Assembly: GCA_020854015.1 (NCBI GenBank) | Contig: JADZGG010000372.1 | Span: forward strand, 1 to 8,018 | From: Flavobacteriales bacterium | GTDB lineage: Bacteria > Bacteroidota > Bacteroidia > Flavobacteriales_F > PHOS-HE28 | Reading direction: 5' to 3' | DNA length: 8,018 nucleotides | Shown here: positions 1-6,047 of the stretch, piece after piece | Layout: each line of letters opens with the position of its first letter | How positions within the stretch are numbered: the first letter of the stretch is position 1 | Position numbers and translations under genes: made by a program | The notes under the pieces: model-generated | Database searches by the model: none | The model's input: the letters and a program-made list of their open reading frames with translations, nothing else | Told to the model about the DNA's origin: nothing

Positions 1-776
1 AGGGCGTGCAGGTGCTGATCGCCACGCCGGGGCGCCTGCTGGACCTGATCGACAGCAAGGCCGTGCACCTGGCCGAAGTGAAAGTGCTGGTGCTGGACGA
101 AGCCGACCGCATGCTCGACCTGGGCTTCAAGGACGAGATGGACCGCCTGCTGAAGCTGATGCCGCGCAAGCGACAGAACCTCCTCTTCTCGGCCACGTTG
201 AGCAACGCCGTCAACGAGATCACCCAGCTGGTGCTTCACAAGCCGGAGGTCTTCCAAGTGACCGAGGAGCCGCAGGAAGTGACCTTGATCCGGCAACGCG
301 CCTTCCGTGTCCCGGAGGAACGCAAAGGCCCCTACCTGCGCTACCTGATCAAGAGCCACGACATGCACCAGGTGCTGGTGTTCACGTCCTCCCCGCACAG
401 CGCCGACCATGTGGCCGAGAAGCTGGTGAAGAACGGCATCGACGCGCGGGCCACGCACAGCAAGAAGAGCCACCATGCCCGTCAGCAAGCCTTGGCCGAC
501 TTCAAGGCCGGCAAGCTTCGCGTGCTGGTGACCACCGACCTGCTGGCGCGCGGCATCGACATCGCCTTCCTGCCCTACGTGATCAACTACGAGCTACCAC
601 GCTCACCGAAGGACCATGTGCACCGCATCGGTCGCACCGGCCGCGCGCAGAACCCCGGTGAGGCCTTCACACTGGTGACGCCCGAGGACCAGGCTTTCTT
701 CAAGGTGATCCAGAAGAAGATGGGGCAATGGGTGATGCTGGAAGGCACCGACGAGGTGGACCTGAAGGGGTATTGA
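1..776 (+). CDS. DEAD-box RNA helicase, RhlE-like, 5'-truncated by the window edge
   Basis: This is the C-terminal two thirds of an ATP-dependent DEAD-box RNA helicase, which unwinds short RNA duplexes in ribosome assembly or RNA decay. The frame is open to the left edge, so the Q motif and Walker A (motif I) lie outside the window. Counting from the GTG at position 6, the visible motifs are Ib TPGR (7-10), II DEAD (31-34), III SAT (62-64), IV-like VLVFTSS (123-129), V TDLLARGID (177-185) and VI HRIGRTGR (206-213). That is the end of RecA-like domain 1 and all of domain 2. The protein stops about 43 residues after motif VI, so it lacks the long basic or RGG tail of many RhlE and DeaD proteins. 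The last 22 bases, around the stop codon, recur exactly at 1091-1112. Family assignment is certain; the RhlE subfamily is a judgement from motif style. Confidence 0.96.
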   Translation, partial: GVQVLIATPGRLLDLIDSKAVHLAEVKVLVLDEADRMLDLGFKDEMDRLLKLMPRKRQNLLFSATLSNAVNEITQLVLHKPEVFQVTEEPQEVTLIRQRAFRVPEERKGPYLRYLIKSHDMHQVLVFTSSPHSADHVAEKLVKNGIDARATHSKKSHHARQQALADFKAGKLRVLVTTDLLARGIDIAFLPYVINYELPRSPKDHVHRIGRTGRAQNPGEAFTLVTPEDQAFFKVIQKKMGQWVMLEGTDEVDLKGY

Positions 777-780
777 TCCG
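759..780 (+). repeat. 22-bp exact direct repeat, copy 1 (helicase 3' end)
   Basis: These 22 bases cover the last codons and TGA stop of the helicase plus four bases beyond it. The same 22 bases occur at 1091-1112, 332 bp downstream in the same orientation. The match ends at both sides (758 g against 1090 a; 781 c against 1113 t). Copy 1 is inside the gene and copy 2 is noncoding, so copy 1 is presumably the source. Confidence 0.93.
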
Positions 781-797
781 CGGGTTCTGAACCCCAG

Positions 798-970
798 ATG
801 GTGCGCTCGCTGGCTCGCAGCGCTGAGAAGGAACCGCAGATGACGCAGATGGCCGCAGATGGTGGGCTCGCGTGATCGCTTGTGCTCGTAAGAACCGCAT
901 AAGTGAAAAGAGTCTTCCAGAGGGTTAAACCACTGATGGACGCGGATACACAAAGATGAATGCGCAGGTG
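798..970. repeat. Interspersed-type repeat unit A, about 173 bp
   Basis: This is the first of two diverged copies, offset by 191 to 194 bp from unit B. It begins with GCGCTCGCTGGCTCGC (803-818). A block follows with CAGATG at 837, 846 and 856, then a less conserved middle, then an ACCACTGATGGACGCGGATA-type block that ends in GATGAATGCGCAGGTG (955-970). An extra CAGATG lies at 795-800, just before the unit. The CAGATG words are 9 to 10 bp apart, close to one helical turn. It has no coding signal. Confidence 0.82.
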
Positions 971-988
971 AGGGTGCTGAAGGACGAT

Positions 989-1164
989 CATGGGCGCTCG
1001 CTGGCTCGCTGAAGTGATGAGGAACCACAGATGGCGCAGATGGCCACAGATGGTGCGCTCGCAGGCTCGCTGGAGATCGAAAGAACCGGAGACCTGAAGG
1101 GGTATTGATCCGTAGTGGTCAAACCACAGATGGACACCGATAGACACAGATGAATGCCTAGGTG
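989..1164. repeat. Interspersed-type repeat unit B, about 176 bp
   Basis: This is the second copy. GCGCTCGCTGGCTCGC lies at 994-1009, CAGATG at 1028, 1037 and 1047, and a second CAGATG block at 1127 and 1147. The unit ends in GATGAATGCCTAGGTG (1149-1164). It matches unit A block by block with point differences. The main difference is the middle, where unit B holds the 22-bp helicase-tail copy (1091-1112) and unit A has unrelated sequence. Degenerate CAGATG-rich spacers of this style are something I recall from environmental bacterial genomes, but I cannot check that here. Confidence 0.82.
1091..1112 (+). repeat. 22-bp exact direct repeat, copy 2 (displaced helicase tail)
   Basis: This is an exact copy of bases 759-780, including the helicase stop codon, but here it sits inside noncoding repeat unit B. 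Recombination between the two copies would remove 332 bp, comprising unit A and most of unit B, and leave the helicase gene intact. Confidence 0.93.
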
Positions 1165-1200
1165 TTGGTGGATCTGTGCTGATCCGTCCCGAACACCTAG
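1158..1200. terminator. Nested hairpin at the 3' end of the minus-strand gene, possible terminator
   Basis: CTAGGTGTT (1158-1166) and AACACCTAG (1192-1200) form a perfect 9-bp stem. Inside it GGATC (1170-1174) can pair with GATCC (1181-1185) around a 6-nt loop. The stem includes the TAG stop (1199-1197) of the minus-strand gene and the end of repeat unit B. It lies between two converging genes, where a bidirectional terminator would fit. There is no T run on either strand, so classical intrinsic termination is doubtful. The stem is seen; its role is inferred. Confidence 0.45.
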
Positions 1201-2783
1201 AGGGCTATGGCCCCGAAGCGGTAGCGCTTGCCACCGTTGTGCATCATGGCCAGCACCACCAGATCTCCGTTCAGATCAAAGAAGAACGGTGTGGTCATGC
1301 TCATCTCGAACACGGCGCCCTCGTGCAGATGGAAGAGCGGCAGCCCGAAGGTCCGATCAGCATAGGCGAGCTTGCCATCCGGTTCGATCACCTGCATGAA
1401 GGTGGCGTGCACGGTGTTGCTGTCGAAGGCCTTGTGCTTCACGTAGCGCGTGCCGTCGGGCTCCGTCCAGTTGGCGGCGGGAATGGAGGGCACGCTCAGG
1501 TCGGTGTTGTTCCAAAGCATGTAAAGGCGATCGGCCTTCAGGTGGTAAACGAAGGAGCCGTACTCATCCTGTGAGCGGCTGTTCCGCACCTCCTGCTTCT
1601 TCTCCAAGCGTTGCCACCAGAGCGGATCTCCATTGGCTGGATCCAAGCAAAGCGCGACGGCATCGCCGTAGATCCATTGGTAGGTGAACTGCATGGGCGA
1701 AGATCCCGCCACGGCCTCGCTGCTGCTCTTGATCTGCTCCAACAGCACCAAGGGCTTGTTGTCAGTCCGGAACAGGACGTCCTTGATCCGCAGGTCGTCC
1801 ACGAAGGCCTTGTTGTCCGCGATGTGCTCGCTGCTCAGCGCGGCCATCATGTCGCGTGGCAGTGCTTCCGCGCGGTCGGTGGTCACCGATCCATCCGCAG
1901 CGAAGCGGGCGTACCAAGTGCCATGAACTGTCTTGTTCACACCGGAAGGCTCCGTGGTGTACAGCGCGTAAACGAAGCAAGCACCGTCGGGTCCCACGAT
2001 GATCCGGTGATCCTCGATCAGCTTGCCCTCTAAGCCCTTGGGGGTATGGGCCTTCCAGCTGCCTTTGCCGTCGGTGGCGTAAAGCATATAGGTCCACACC
2101 GGCTTCGCCCAGATCTTCTTGTAGAGGTAGGCGTGGCCGTTGTTGTCGACGGCCACATCATTGTGCAGGGCCTTGTTCCCGTCGATCTCCAGCGTTTGTT
2201 CCTGGCTCCAGAGCTTGGTCAACGAAGGCAGATCAAAGCGGGTCATCCGGAGCTTCTCCTTCGTGTCCTTCACGAACGGCAGTTCGGTCAGGAGCAAAAG
2301 CTTCCTGCCATCGGGACTGAAGGACCACTTGTAGGTGCCGCGGTTGCCCATCTTCTCGGCGGCGACCAGATCCAACTGCGTTCCTTCCTTCAACACACCA
2401 TCCGCACCCAGCTGGTGCAGCATGAGCGTATGTCGGCCAGCGGCTTTCTCCCAATGCGAGACGAAAGCATACAAGGCTCCGTTGATCACGGTCACTTCGT
2501 CCAGGAAGTAGGAATCCCCCATGACGCCGTTGCTGAAGGCGATCTCCGTGCTCCCAACGAGCTGGAGTGACCGGTCGTAGCGCTCCAACCAGAAGTGCTT
2601 CACCGTGGTCGCATCCTCGGCCGTGCGCAAGAGCACGAAGCCCTGGTCGCCCAGATCCAGCAGGCGCTCGATGTGGCGATCGGGAAAGTCGTTGGTGGCC
2701 GGTTGCCCCCAGCGGTAGACCGGTTCCTGTGCCTGTGCGCCAAGGGCCAGGGCCAGCGCGGCCGCGACGTGGATAAGCCTCAC
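1197..2783 (-). CDS. Secreted protein of unknown function, 528 aa
   Basis: I do not recognise the family. The N terminus is a clear Sec signal peptide (a basic MR start, a hydrophobic stretch AAALALALGAQA, likely cleavage before QEPVY at about residue 19), so the mature protein should be periplasmic or exported. The mature part is rich in short hydrophobic strands and aromatic residues, with recurring patterns such as FSPDGRKLLLLTELP, NGHAYLYKKIW, DGACFVYALYT and DRLYMLWNN. This suggests a beta-propeller-like fold, by impression only. There is no catalytic motif, lipobox or C-terminal sorting domain that I can see. The start is GTG (2783-2781), one nucleotide after the TAA of the upstream gene. 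It is supported because the signal peptide begins there and by tight coupling to that gene. The TAG stop lies within a hairpin. Confidence 0.88.
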   Translation of the reverse strand: MRLIHVAAALALALGAQAQEPVYRWGQPATNDFPDRHIERLLDLGDQGFVLLRTAEDATTVKHFWLERYDRSLQLVGSTEIAFSNGVMGDSYFLDEVTVINGALYAFVSHWEKAAGRHTLMLHQLGADGVLKEGTQLDLVAAEKMGNRGTYKWSFSPDGRKLLLLTELPFVKDTKEKLRMTRFDLPSLTKLWSQEQTLEIDGNKALHNDVAVDNNGHAYLYKKIWAKPVWTYMLYATDGKGSWKAHTPKGLEGKLIEDHRIIVGPDGACFVYALYTTEPSGVNKTVHGTWYARFAADGSVTTDRAEALPRDMMAALSSEHIADNKAFVDDLRIKDVLFRTDNKPLVLLEQIKSSSEAVAGSSPMQFTYQWIYGDAVALCLDPANGDPLWWQRLEKKQEVRNSRSQDEYGSFVYHLKADRLYMLWNNTDLSVPSIPAANWTEPDGTRYVKHKAFDSNTVHATFMQVIEPDGKLAYADRTFGLPLFHLHEGAVFEMSMTTPFFFDLNGDLVVLAMMHNGGKRYRFGAIAL

Positions 2784-2784
2784 C

Positions 2785-3432
2785 TTACTTGGTGCAAGCC
2801 GCGTTGTACTCCGCGATGATCGCCTGGATGTTGAGCATGCCGTAGCCCTTCTCCTTGTCGGCGACCTTCTTCGCGAGGTCTTTGTTATCGGCCACGTACT
2901 CGCTCATCTTGTCGGCGAACTTCAATCCGAAATAGTCGAGGGAACGGGGCTTCTCATCGCCCGGCTTCATGTACACCATCACCGAAGGGTACATGCGCGC
3001 CATGAACTCCTCTTCTGTTTCGCTGGCGCCTTTCTGCATGATCGCCCAGCTCTCCGCGCGGTTGTACCACACATATTCCATGATGCAGCCTTCCTTCACC
3101 ACCAGGTTGGCGCGGATCGCCGAGCCGGACAGTCCGCCGGAGTAGTTGATGCACTGGTAGAGCTTGTCCGCCACCTTGTATTCCTTGAGGTCCTTGGTCT
3201 TCAGGTCCTGCTTGGTCTTCTTGTCGTCCTTGTCGGTGTAGAACAACACCTCGTTCTGCATGGTGTAGCGGTTCTGGTACTTGATGAAGCCTTCGGTCTT
3301 CGTACCGGCCGCATCAATGATGTATCCGGGATAGAGCTCGCCGCTGCGGTAGACATCGGTGCTCCAATCCTGGGCGTTCGATGCGGTGGTGGCGATGAGC
3401 AACAAGCTGCTTAGGAGGATCCTGAAGGTCAT
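2785..3432 (-). CDS. Secreted protein of unknown function, 215 aa
   Basis: This is a small exported protein and the first gene of a two-gene minus-strand operon. It has a Sec signal peptide (MTFRILLSSLLLIATTASNA, cleavage probably before QDW at residue 21). The mature part opens with YPGYIIDAAGTKTEGFIKYQN. That matches a pattern I associate with uncharacterised Bacteroidota secreted proteins of the 'GYI..NG..I.G.I.Y' type. A lysine- and aspartate-rich stretch follows (DKDDKKTKQDLKTKDLKEYK), then a central YVWYNRAESWAIMQKG segment and a charged helical C terminus ending NAACTK. No enzyme motif is visible. The ATG start (3432-3430) directly precedes the signal peptide. A candidate promoter lies 18 nt upstream. 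The TAA stop is one nucleotide before the GTG of the next gene, which suggests translational coupling. Confidence 0.88.
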   Translation of the reverse strand: MTFRILLSSLLLIATTASNAQDWSTDVYRSGELYPGYIIDAAGTKTEGFIKYQNRYTMQNEVLFYTDKDDKKTKQDLKTKDLKEYKVADKLYQCINYSGGLSGSAIRANLVVKEGCIMEYVWYNRAESWAIMQKGASETEEEFMARMYPSVMVYMKPGDEKPRSLDYFGLKFADKMSEYVADNKDLAKKVADKEKGYGMLNIQAIIAEYNAACTK

Positions 3433-3450
3433 GGGGTTGTGTTGGGGCCG

Positions 3451-3482
3451 CGAAGCTAGGCCATCATGCAGGGCGCGCCGAA
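3451..3482 (-). promoter_or_regulatory. Candidate Bacteroidota-type promoter for the secreted-protein operon
   Basis: Read on the minus strand, TTC (3482-3480) is followed after 21 nt by TAGCTTCG (3458-3451). That is close to the Bacteroidota pattern TTTG-N19-21-TAnnTTTG. The -7-like box ends 18 nt before the ATG. No start site is known; this is a motif match only. Confidence 0.4.
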
Positions 3483-3505
3483 CCGGTCGTCCCTCTCCCG
3501 GGACC

Positions 3506-3535
3506 TTCCAGAAGAAGCGGGCCGCCGTAGTTTCG
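3506..3535 (+). promoter_or_regulatory. Candidate Bacteroidota-type promoter for the five-gene plus-strand run
   Basis: TTC (3506-3508), a 19-nt gap, then TAGTTTCG (3528-3535), ending 13 nt before the ATG of the ABC ATPase gene. The box resembles TAnnTTTG with one difference, the same difference as in the opposing minus-strand box. No Shine-Dalgarno sequence lies between it and the start codon. Confidence 0.4.
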
Positions 3536-3548
3536 CGGTCCTTTCAGC

Positions 3549-4256
3549 ATGCCCACCCTCCTCTCCATCCACGACCTTTCCTTCGCCCATGGCGAGCGGA
3601 CCGTGCTGGACCATGTTGAACTCGAAGTGGGCCAAGGCGAAGTGCTGGTGATCGTGGGCGCCAGCGGCTGTGGTAAGACGACCTTGCTCCGTGCGATCGC
3701 GGGACTGGAAAGACCTTCCGCAGGCACCATCACCCTGGACCAGCAGCTGCTCTCCGGACCGGACCATTCCGTGGCCCCCGAGGATCGCGCCATCGGCTTC
3801 GTGTTCCAAGGGTTGGCTCTGTTCCCGCACCTTACGGTGAACGGCAACGTGGCTTTCGGCCTGCACAAGCTTGCCAAGTCGGAGCGTACAGAACGGGTGG
3901 CGAAGGAGCTGAAGGCCGTGGACCTCGAAGGCCTCGGCGACCGCTATCCGCATCAGCTCTCCGGTGGTCAGCAGCAGCGTGTGGCCATCGCACGCTCCCT
4001 TGTGCGCCGCCCGCAACTGATGCTGATGGACGAGCCCTTCAGCGACCTCGACCTCACCACGCGCAAGAACGTCCGTGCCGAGGTACTGCGCATTCTTCGC
4101 GCGCACGGCACCACGGCCATCATTGTGACCCACGACCGCGATGACGCCTTTCATGTGGCTGACCGCATCGCGGAGATGGATCGGGGCCGGATCGTGCGCA
4201 TCGCCGAAGCCTCGGTGCTGCGCCGTGAATGGTCCGCACAGCCGTTCACCCCATGA
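3549..4256 (+). CDS. ABC transporter ATP-binding protein, importer type, without TOBE domain
   Basis: This is a complete 235-residue nucleotide-binding subunit that would power a membrane transporter from the cytoplasmic face. All functional motifs are present: Walker A GASGCGKT (37-44), Q-loop Q87 within FVFQGLALFPHLTV, signature LSGGQ (137-141), Walker B LMLMDE (157-162), D-loop SDLD (165-168) and H-loop H195. The sequence style (VAPEDRAIGFVFQ, LFPHLTVNGNVAFGL) is that of the PotA/FbpC/CysA group that drives polyamine, ferric iron or sulfate uptake. Those proteins usually have 330 to 370 residues with a C-terminal TOBE regulatory domain; this one ends right after the catalytic core. No permease or matching binding protein is in the window, so the substrate is unknown. 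Its TGA overlaps the next ATG as ATGA. The start is ATG, and the fold begins within a few residues of it. Confidence 0.95.
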   Translation: MPTLLSIHDLSFAHGERTVLDHVELEVGQGEVLVIVGASGCGKTTLLRAIAGLERPSAGTITLDQQLLSGPDHSVAPEDRAIGFVFQGLALFPHLTVNGNVAFGLHKLAKSERTERVAKELKAVDLEGLGDRYPHQLSGGQQQRVAIARSLVRRPQLMLMDEPFSDLDLTTRKNVRAEVLRILRAHGTTAIIVTHDRDDAFHVADRIAEMDRGRIVRIAEASVLRREWSAQPFTP

Positions 4257-4579
4257 GCACCGAACGGCTGGCACAGCTTCAGGAGCTTCTGGCCGAAGAT
4301 CCGAAGGACAATTTCGTACGCTATGCCATTGCCCTGGAGCACAAGCGCCGCGGCGACATGGACCAGGCAGCGAACGGGCTGGAAGCGGTGTTGCACGATG
4401 ACCCGAAGTACATCGCGGCCTACTACCAGCTGGCCTTGATCCTCGCCGATCTGGGACGTGTTCCGGAAGCGGTGCACGTGTGCGAGATCGGCTCGCTGCA
4501 GTGCATCGCTACCGGCGACCGCAAGGCCCGCGCAGAGCTTCTCGAACTGAAGGCCGCGTTGAGCGGCGACGACGAATGA
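4253..4579 (+). CDS. Small tetratricopeptide-repeat protein, 108 aa
   Basis: This small, all-helical, probably cytoplasmic protein consists of little more than two TPR-like helix pairs: one around KDNFVRYAIALEHKRRGDMDQAANGLEAVLHDDP and one around KYIAAYYQLALILADLGRVPEAV. The second continues into a further helix ending in ALSGDDE. TPRs mediate protein-protein contacts; the partner is not evident. There is no signal peptide. I place the start at the ATG at 4253, which overlaps the ABC ATPase stop by 4 nt and gives MSTERLAQLQELL. An in-frame ATG at 4229 would add eight residues inside the upstream gene and looks less natural. Its own stop again overlaps the next gene as ATGA, so the three genes are likely translationally coupled. 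Confidence 0.88.
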   Translation: MSTERLAQLQELLAEDPKDNFVRYAIALEHKRRGDMDQAANGLEAVLHDDPKYIAAYYQLALILADLGRVPEAVHVCEIGSLQCIATGDRKARAELLELKAALSGDDE

Positions 4580-5505
4580 AGCGTTGGCTGAAAGCGTCCT
4601 TGCTGTTACTGCCCATCGGGCTGCTGCTTTTCATCGTTTTCATCCATCCGATCCTGGCCATCACCGAGCTGAGCGGCGGGAAGGTGGCTGTGGTGGAAGG
4701 CTGGATGCCACGTCCACAACTTGAGGCTGCCGCCGCACTGATCCGCGAAGGAGGCTACACACGCGTTCACACCACCGGCACCATCCGCCCCTTCGCCTAC
4801 TACCTGAAGCCCGGAGAGGCCCTGGACGTTGTGCTGCGCGTACCGGCATCCGGCGAAGTGGTCCTGGAAGCGGCTGGTCTGCCCGGTGCGTTGGCGAAGC
4901 TGTTGAGCGGCAACGACACCCTATGCACGTGGGCGTTGAAGGAGCAGATCGCTACGTACCGGTTCCAGCTGAACACCCCCCGGGCACAGATCCGTCTCCT
5001 TTCGCTCAACCCGGAAGCACCGACAGGCGAATCGGACAACGTGTTCACGCTGCAATTCTCCATCGGCGGCGAGAATGTTCACCTGCTGCAACGCGAGACC
5101 TTGTTCGTGCGCGCCGATGGTAGTCTGTCCAAGGCCTGGCCCACCTTCGCCCATATGGCGGCCTACCAGTTGCACGCGGCGGGCATCCCCGAGGACCGCA
5201 TACAAGCTGTTCCCTCCTGGGGCAAGCCGGACAGCCGCTCGTGGGCCAACGCAGCTGCCTTCGGGCTCTTCGCCCATGCACAAGGCTATACGACAGTGGA
5301 TGTGTTCACCATGGGCGTCCACGCACGTCGCTCGCGCAACCTCTTTCGCCGGGGTTGTGGTCCCGAGGTGAACGTCGGCGTCGTCTCCATCCCTGATGCC
5401 CGTTGCGCACGGGCTGATTGGTGGCGGCATTGGAGGGGCTGGTTCTATGTGCTGAAGGAAGTGGCCGGATCATCCGAACCCTATGCGGTGGACCTGACGC
5501 ACTGA
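4576..5505 (+). CDS. Membrane-anchored DUF218/YdcF-like protein with an internal insertion, 309 aa
   Basis: The protein starts with a hydrophobic anchor (about 8-30, LLLLPIGLLLFIVFIHPILAI). Both halves of a DUF218 (YdcF/SanA/ElyC) domain appear after it, but far apart. The first half is KVAVVEGWMPRPQLEAAAALIREGGYTRVHTTG (36-68). The second starts around 185 and includes YQLHAAGIPEDRIQAVP (197-213), SRSWANAAAFGLF (220-232), VFTMGVHARRSR (243-254) and a tryptophan-rich tail WWRHWRGWFYVLKEVAG (282-298). Residues about 72-185 are extra and read as beta strands (LDVVLRVPASGEVVLEAAG, YRFQLNTPRAQIRLLSL). They may form a small carbohydrate-binding-like sandwich. DUF218 proteins are envelope proteins of poorly defined role. 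The start chosen is the ATG at 4576, overlapping the previous stop; a start at 4480 would place arginine-rich nonsense before the anchor. Assignment is by motif order, not alignment. Confidence 0.82.
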   Translation: MKRWLKASLLLLPIGLLLFIVFIHPILAITELSGGKVAVVEGWMPRPQLEAAAALIREGGYTRVHTTGTIRPFAYYLKPGEALDVVLRVPASGEVVLEAAGLPGALAKLLSGNDTLCTWALKEQIATYRFQLNTPRAQIRLLSLNPEAPTGESDNVFTLQFSIGGENVHLLQRETLFVRADGSLSKAWPTFAHMAAYQLHAAGIPEDRIQAVPSWGKPDSRSWANAAAFGLFAHAQGYTTVDVFTMGVHARRSRNLFRRGCGPEVNVGVVSIPDARCARADWWRHWRGWFYVLKEVAGSSEPYAVDLTH

Positions 5506-5514
5506 TCCCAACGG

Positions 5515-5522
5515 TACCTTCA
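5515..5522 (+). promoter_or_regulatory. Weak -7-like box before the DinB gene
   Basis: TACCTTCA lies 4 nt before the ATG at 5527 and resembles the TAnnTTCG boxes at 3528 and 3458. If used, the transcript would be leaderless or nearly so. No TTG-like element is clear upstream, so the gene may simply be transcribed with the upstream genes. Confidence 0.2.
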
Positions 5523-5526
5523 TGCC

Positions 5527-6045
5527 ATGAACGCATTGGAACGCCCCGCTGCCGGTGAGATCCCGGCTTTCTACCAGCGCTACATCGATCAGGCTGATGG
5601 CCGCGACCTGCTGGAAGTGCTCGCCATCGCCAGCGACCGGACCTGGGCGACTGTGCGGCGTATCCCGGCTGAGAAGGCGCACTTCCGCTATGCTCCAGGC
5701 AAATGGACCATTGAACAGTTGATACAGCATGTGGTGGACAGCGAGCGGGTCTTCGCTTACCGCGCCCTCTGCTTTGCCCGCAAGGATGCCACTGAGCTGC
5801 CGGGGTTCGAAGAGGACGATTGGGCCGCTGCCACGGAAGGAAGCCCGCGTTCGCTGCGCGCCATCATGACCGACCACGACGCCGTGCGCCAGGCCTCGAT
5901 CACCTTGTTCCATGGATTGACGGCTGAGGAACTGCATCGCACAGGGATCGCGAACGGCAACCGGTTCAGTGTGCGTGCACTGGGCTGGGCCATCGCGGGT
6001 CATGCCATGCACCATGTCCACATTCTGAACGAACGCTACCTCTGA
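5527..6045 (+). CDS. DinB-family metalloprotein (DinB_2/YfiT-like), 172 aa
   Basis: This is a four-helix-bundle protein of the DinB superfamily, whose characterised members include metal-dependent bacillithiol and mycothiol S-transferases. The three expected metal-binding histidines are visible: H68 in WTIEQLIQHVVDSERVF, then H159 and H163 in the C-terminal GHAMHHVHILNERYL. The APGKW segment just before helix 2 is also typical. The length fits the family (150 to 175 residues). It has no signal peptide and should be cytoplasmic. The gene lies 21 nt after the DUF218-like gene and 2 nt before the DUF962 gene, on the same strand, so co-transcription is likely. The thiol cofactor and substrate cannot be read from sequence. 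The name DinB is historical and does not imply DNA polymerase IV. Confidence 0.92.
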   Translation: MNALERPAAGEIPAFYQRYIDQADGRDLLEVLAIASDRTWATVRRIPAEKAHFRYAPGKWTIEQLIQHVVDSERVFAYRALCFARKDATELPGFEEDDWAAATEGSPRSLRAIMTDHDAVRQASITLFHGLTAEELHRTGIANGNRFSVRALGWAIAGHAMHHVHILNERYL

Positions 6046-6047
6046 TC

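Larger units (their letters stand above)
777..1196. other. Gene-free repeat island between the helicase and the convergent secreted-protein gene
   Basis: This 420-bp stretch has no credible gene. It contains two diverged copies of a repeat unit (798-970 and 989-1164), the second copy of the 22-bp helicase-tail repeat (1091-1112) and a nested hairpin (1158-1200). Open frames on the minus strand here translate the repeat and keep running into the antisense of the helicase, so I treat them as spurious. The helicase stop is not followed by a GC-rich stem with a T run, so no intrinsic terminator is visible at its end. Confidence 0.8.

Noticed and set aside
587..1147. Minus-strand reading frame of 186 codons (and overlapping ones at 603-1028 and 700-900) across the repeat island
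   Set aside because: The product is a translation of the CAGATG repeat (repeated ICGHLRHL-type words) and then of the helicase antisense strand. It has no start context, domain or signal peptide of its own.
777..1196. CRISPR array
   Set aside because: There are only two long diverged units with shared internal blocks. There are no short identical repeats with unique equal-length spacers, and no cas gene nearby.
2046..2570. Plus-strand 174-codon frame, and others opposite the 528-aa secreted protein
   Set aside because: These are antisense shadows of a gene with a clear signal peptide and operon context.
3456..4274. Minus-strand 272-codon frame opposite the ABC ATPase gene
   Set aside because: It is a shadow of the strongly supported ATPase; GC-rich codon use leaves the antisense frame open, and no family motif appears in it.
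4480..4575. N-terminal extension of the DUF218-like protein
   Set aside because: The 32 extra residues are arginine-rich out-of-frame reading of the TPR gene and would bury the membrane anchor; the ATGA overlap start at 4576 is far better.
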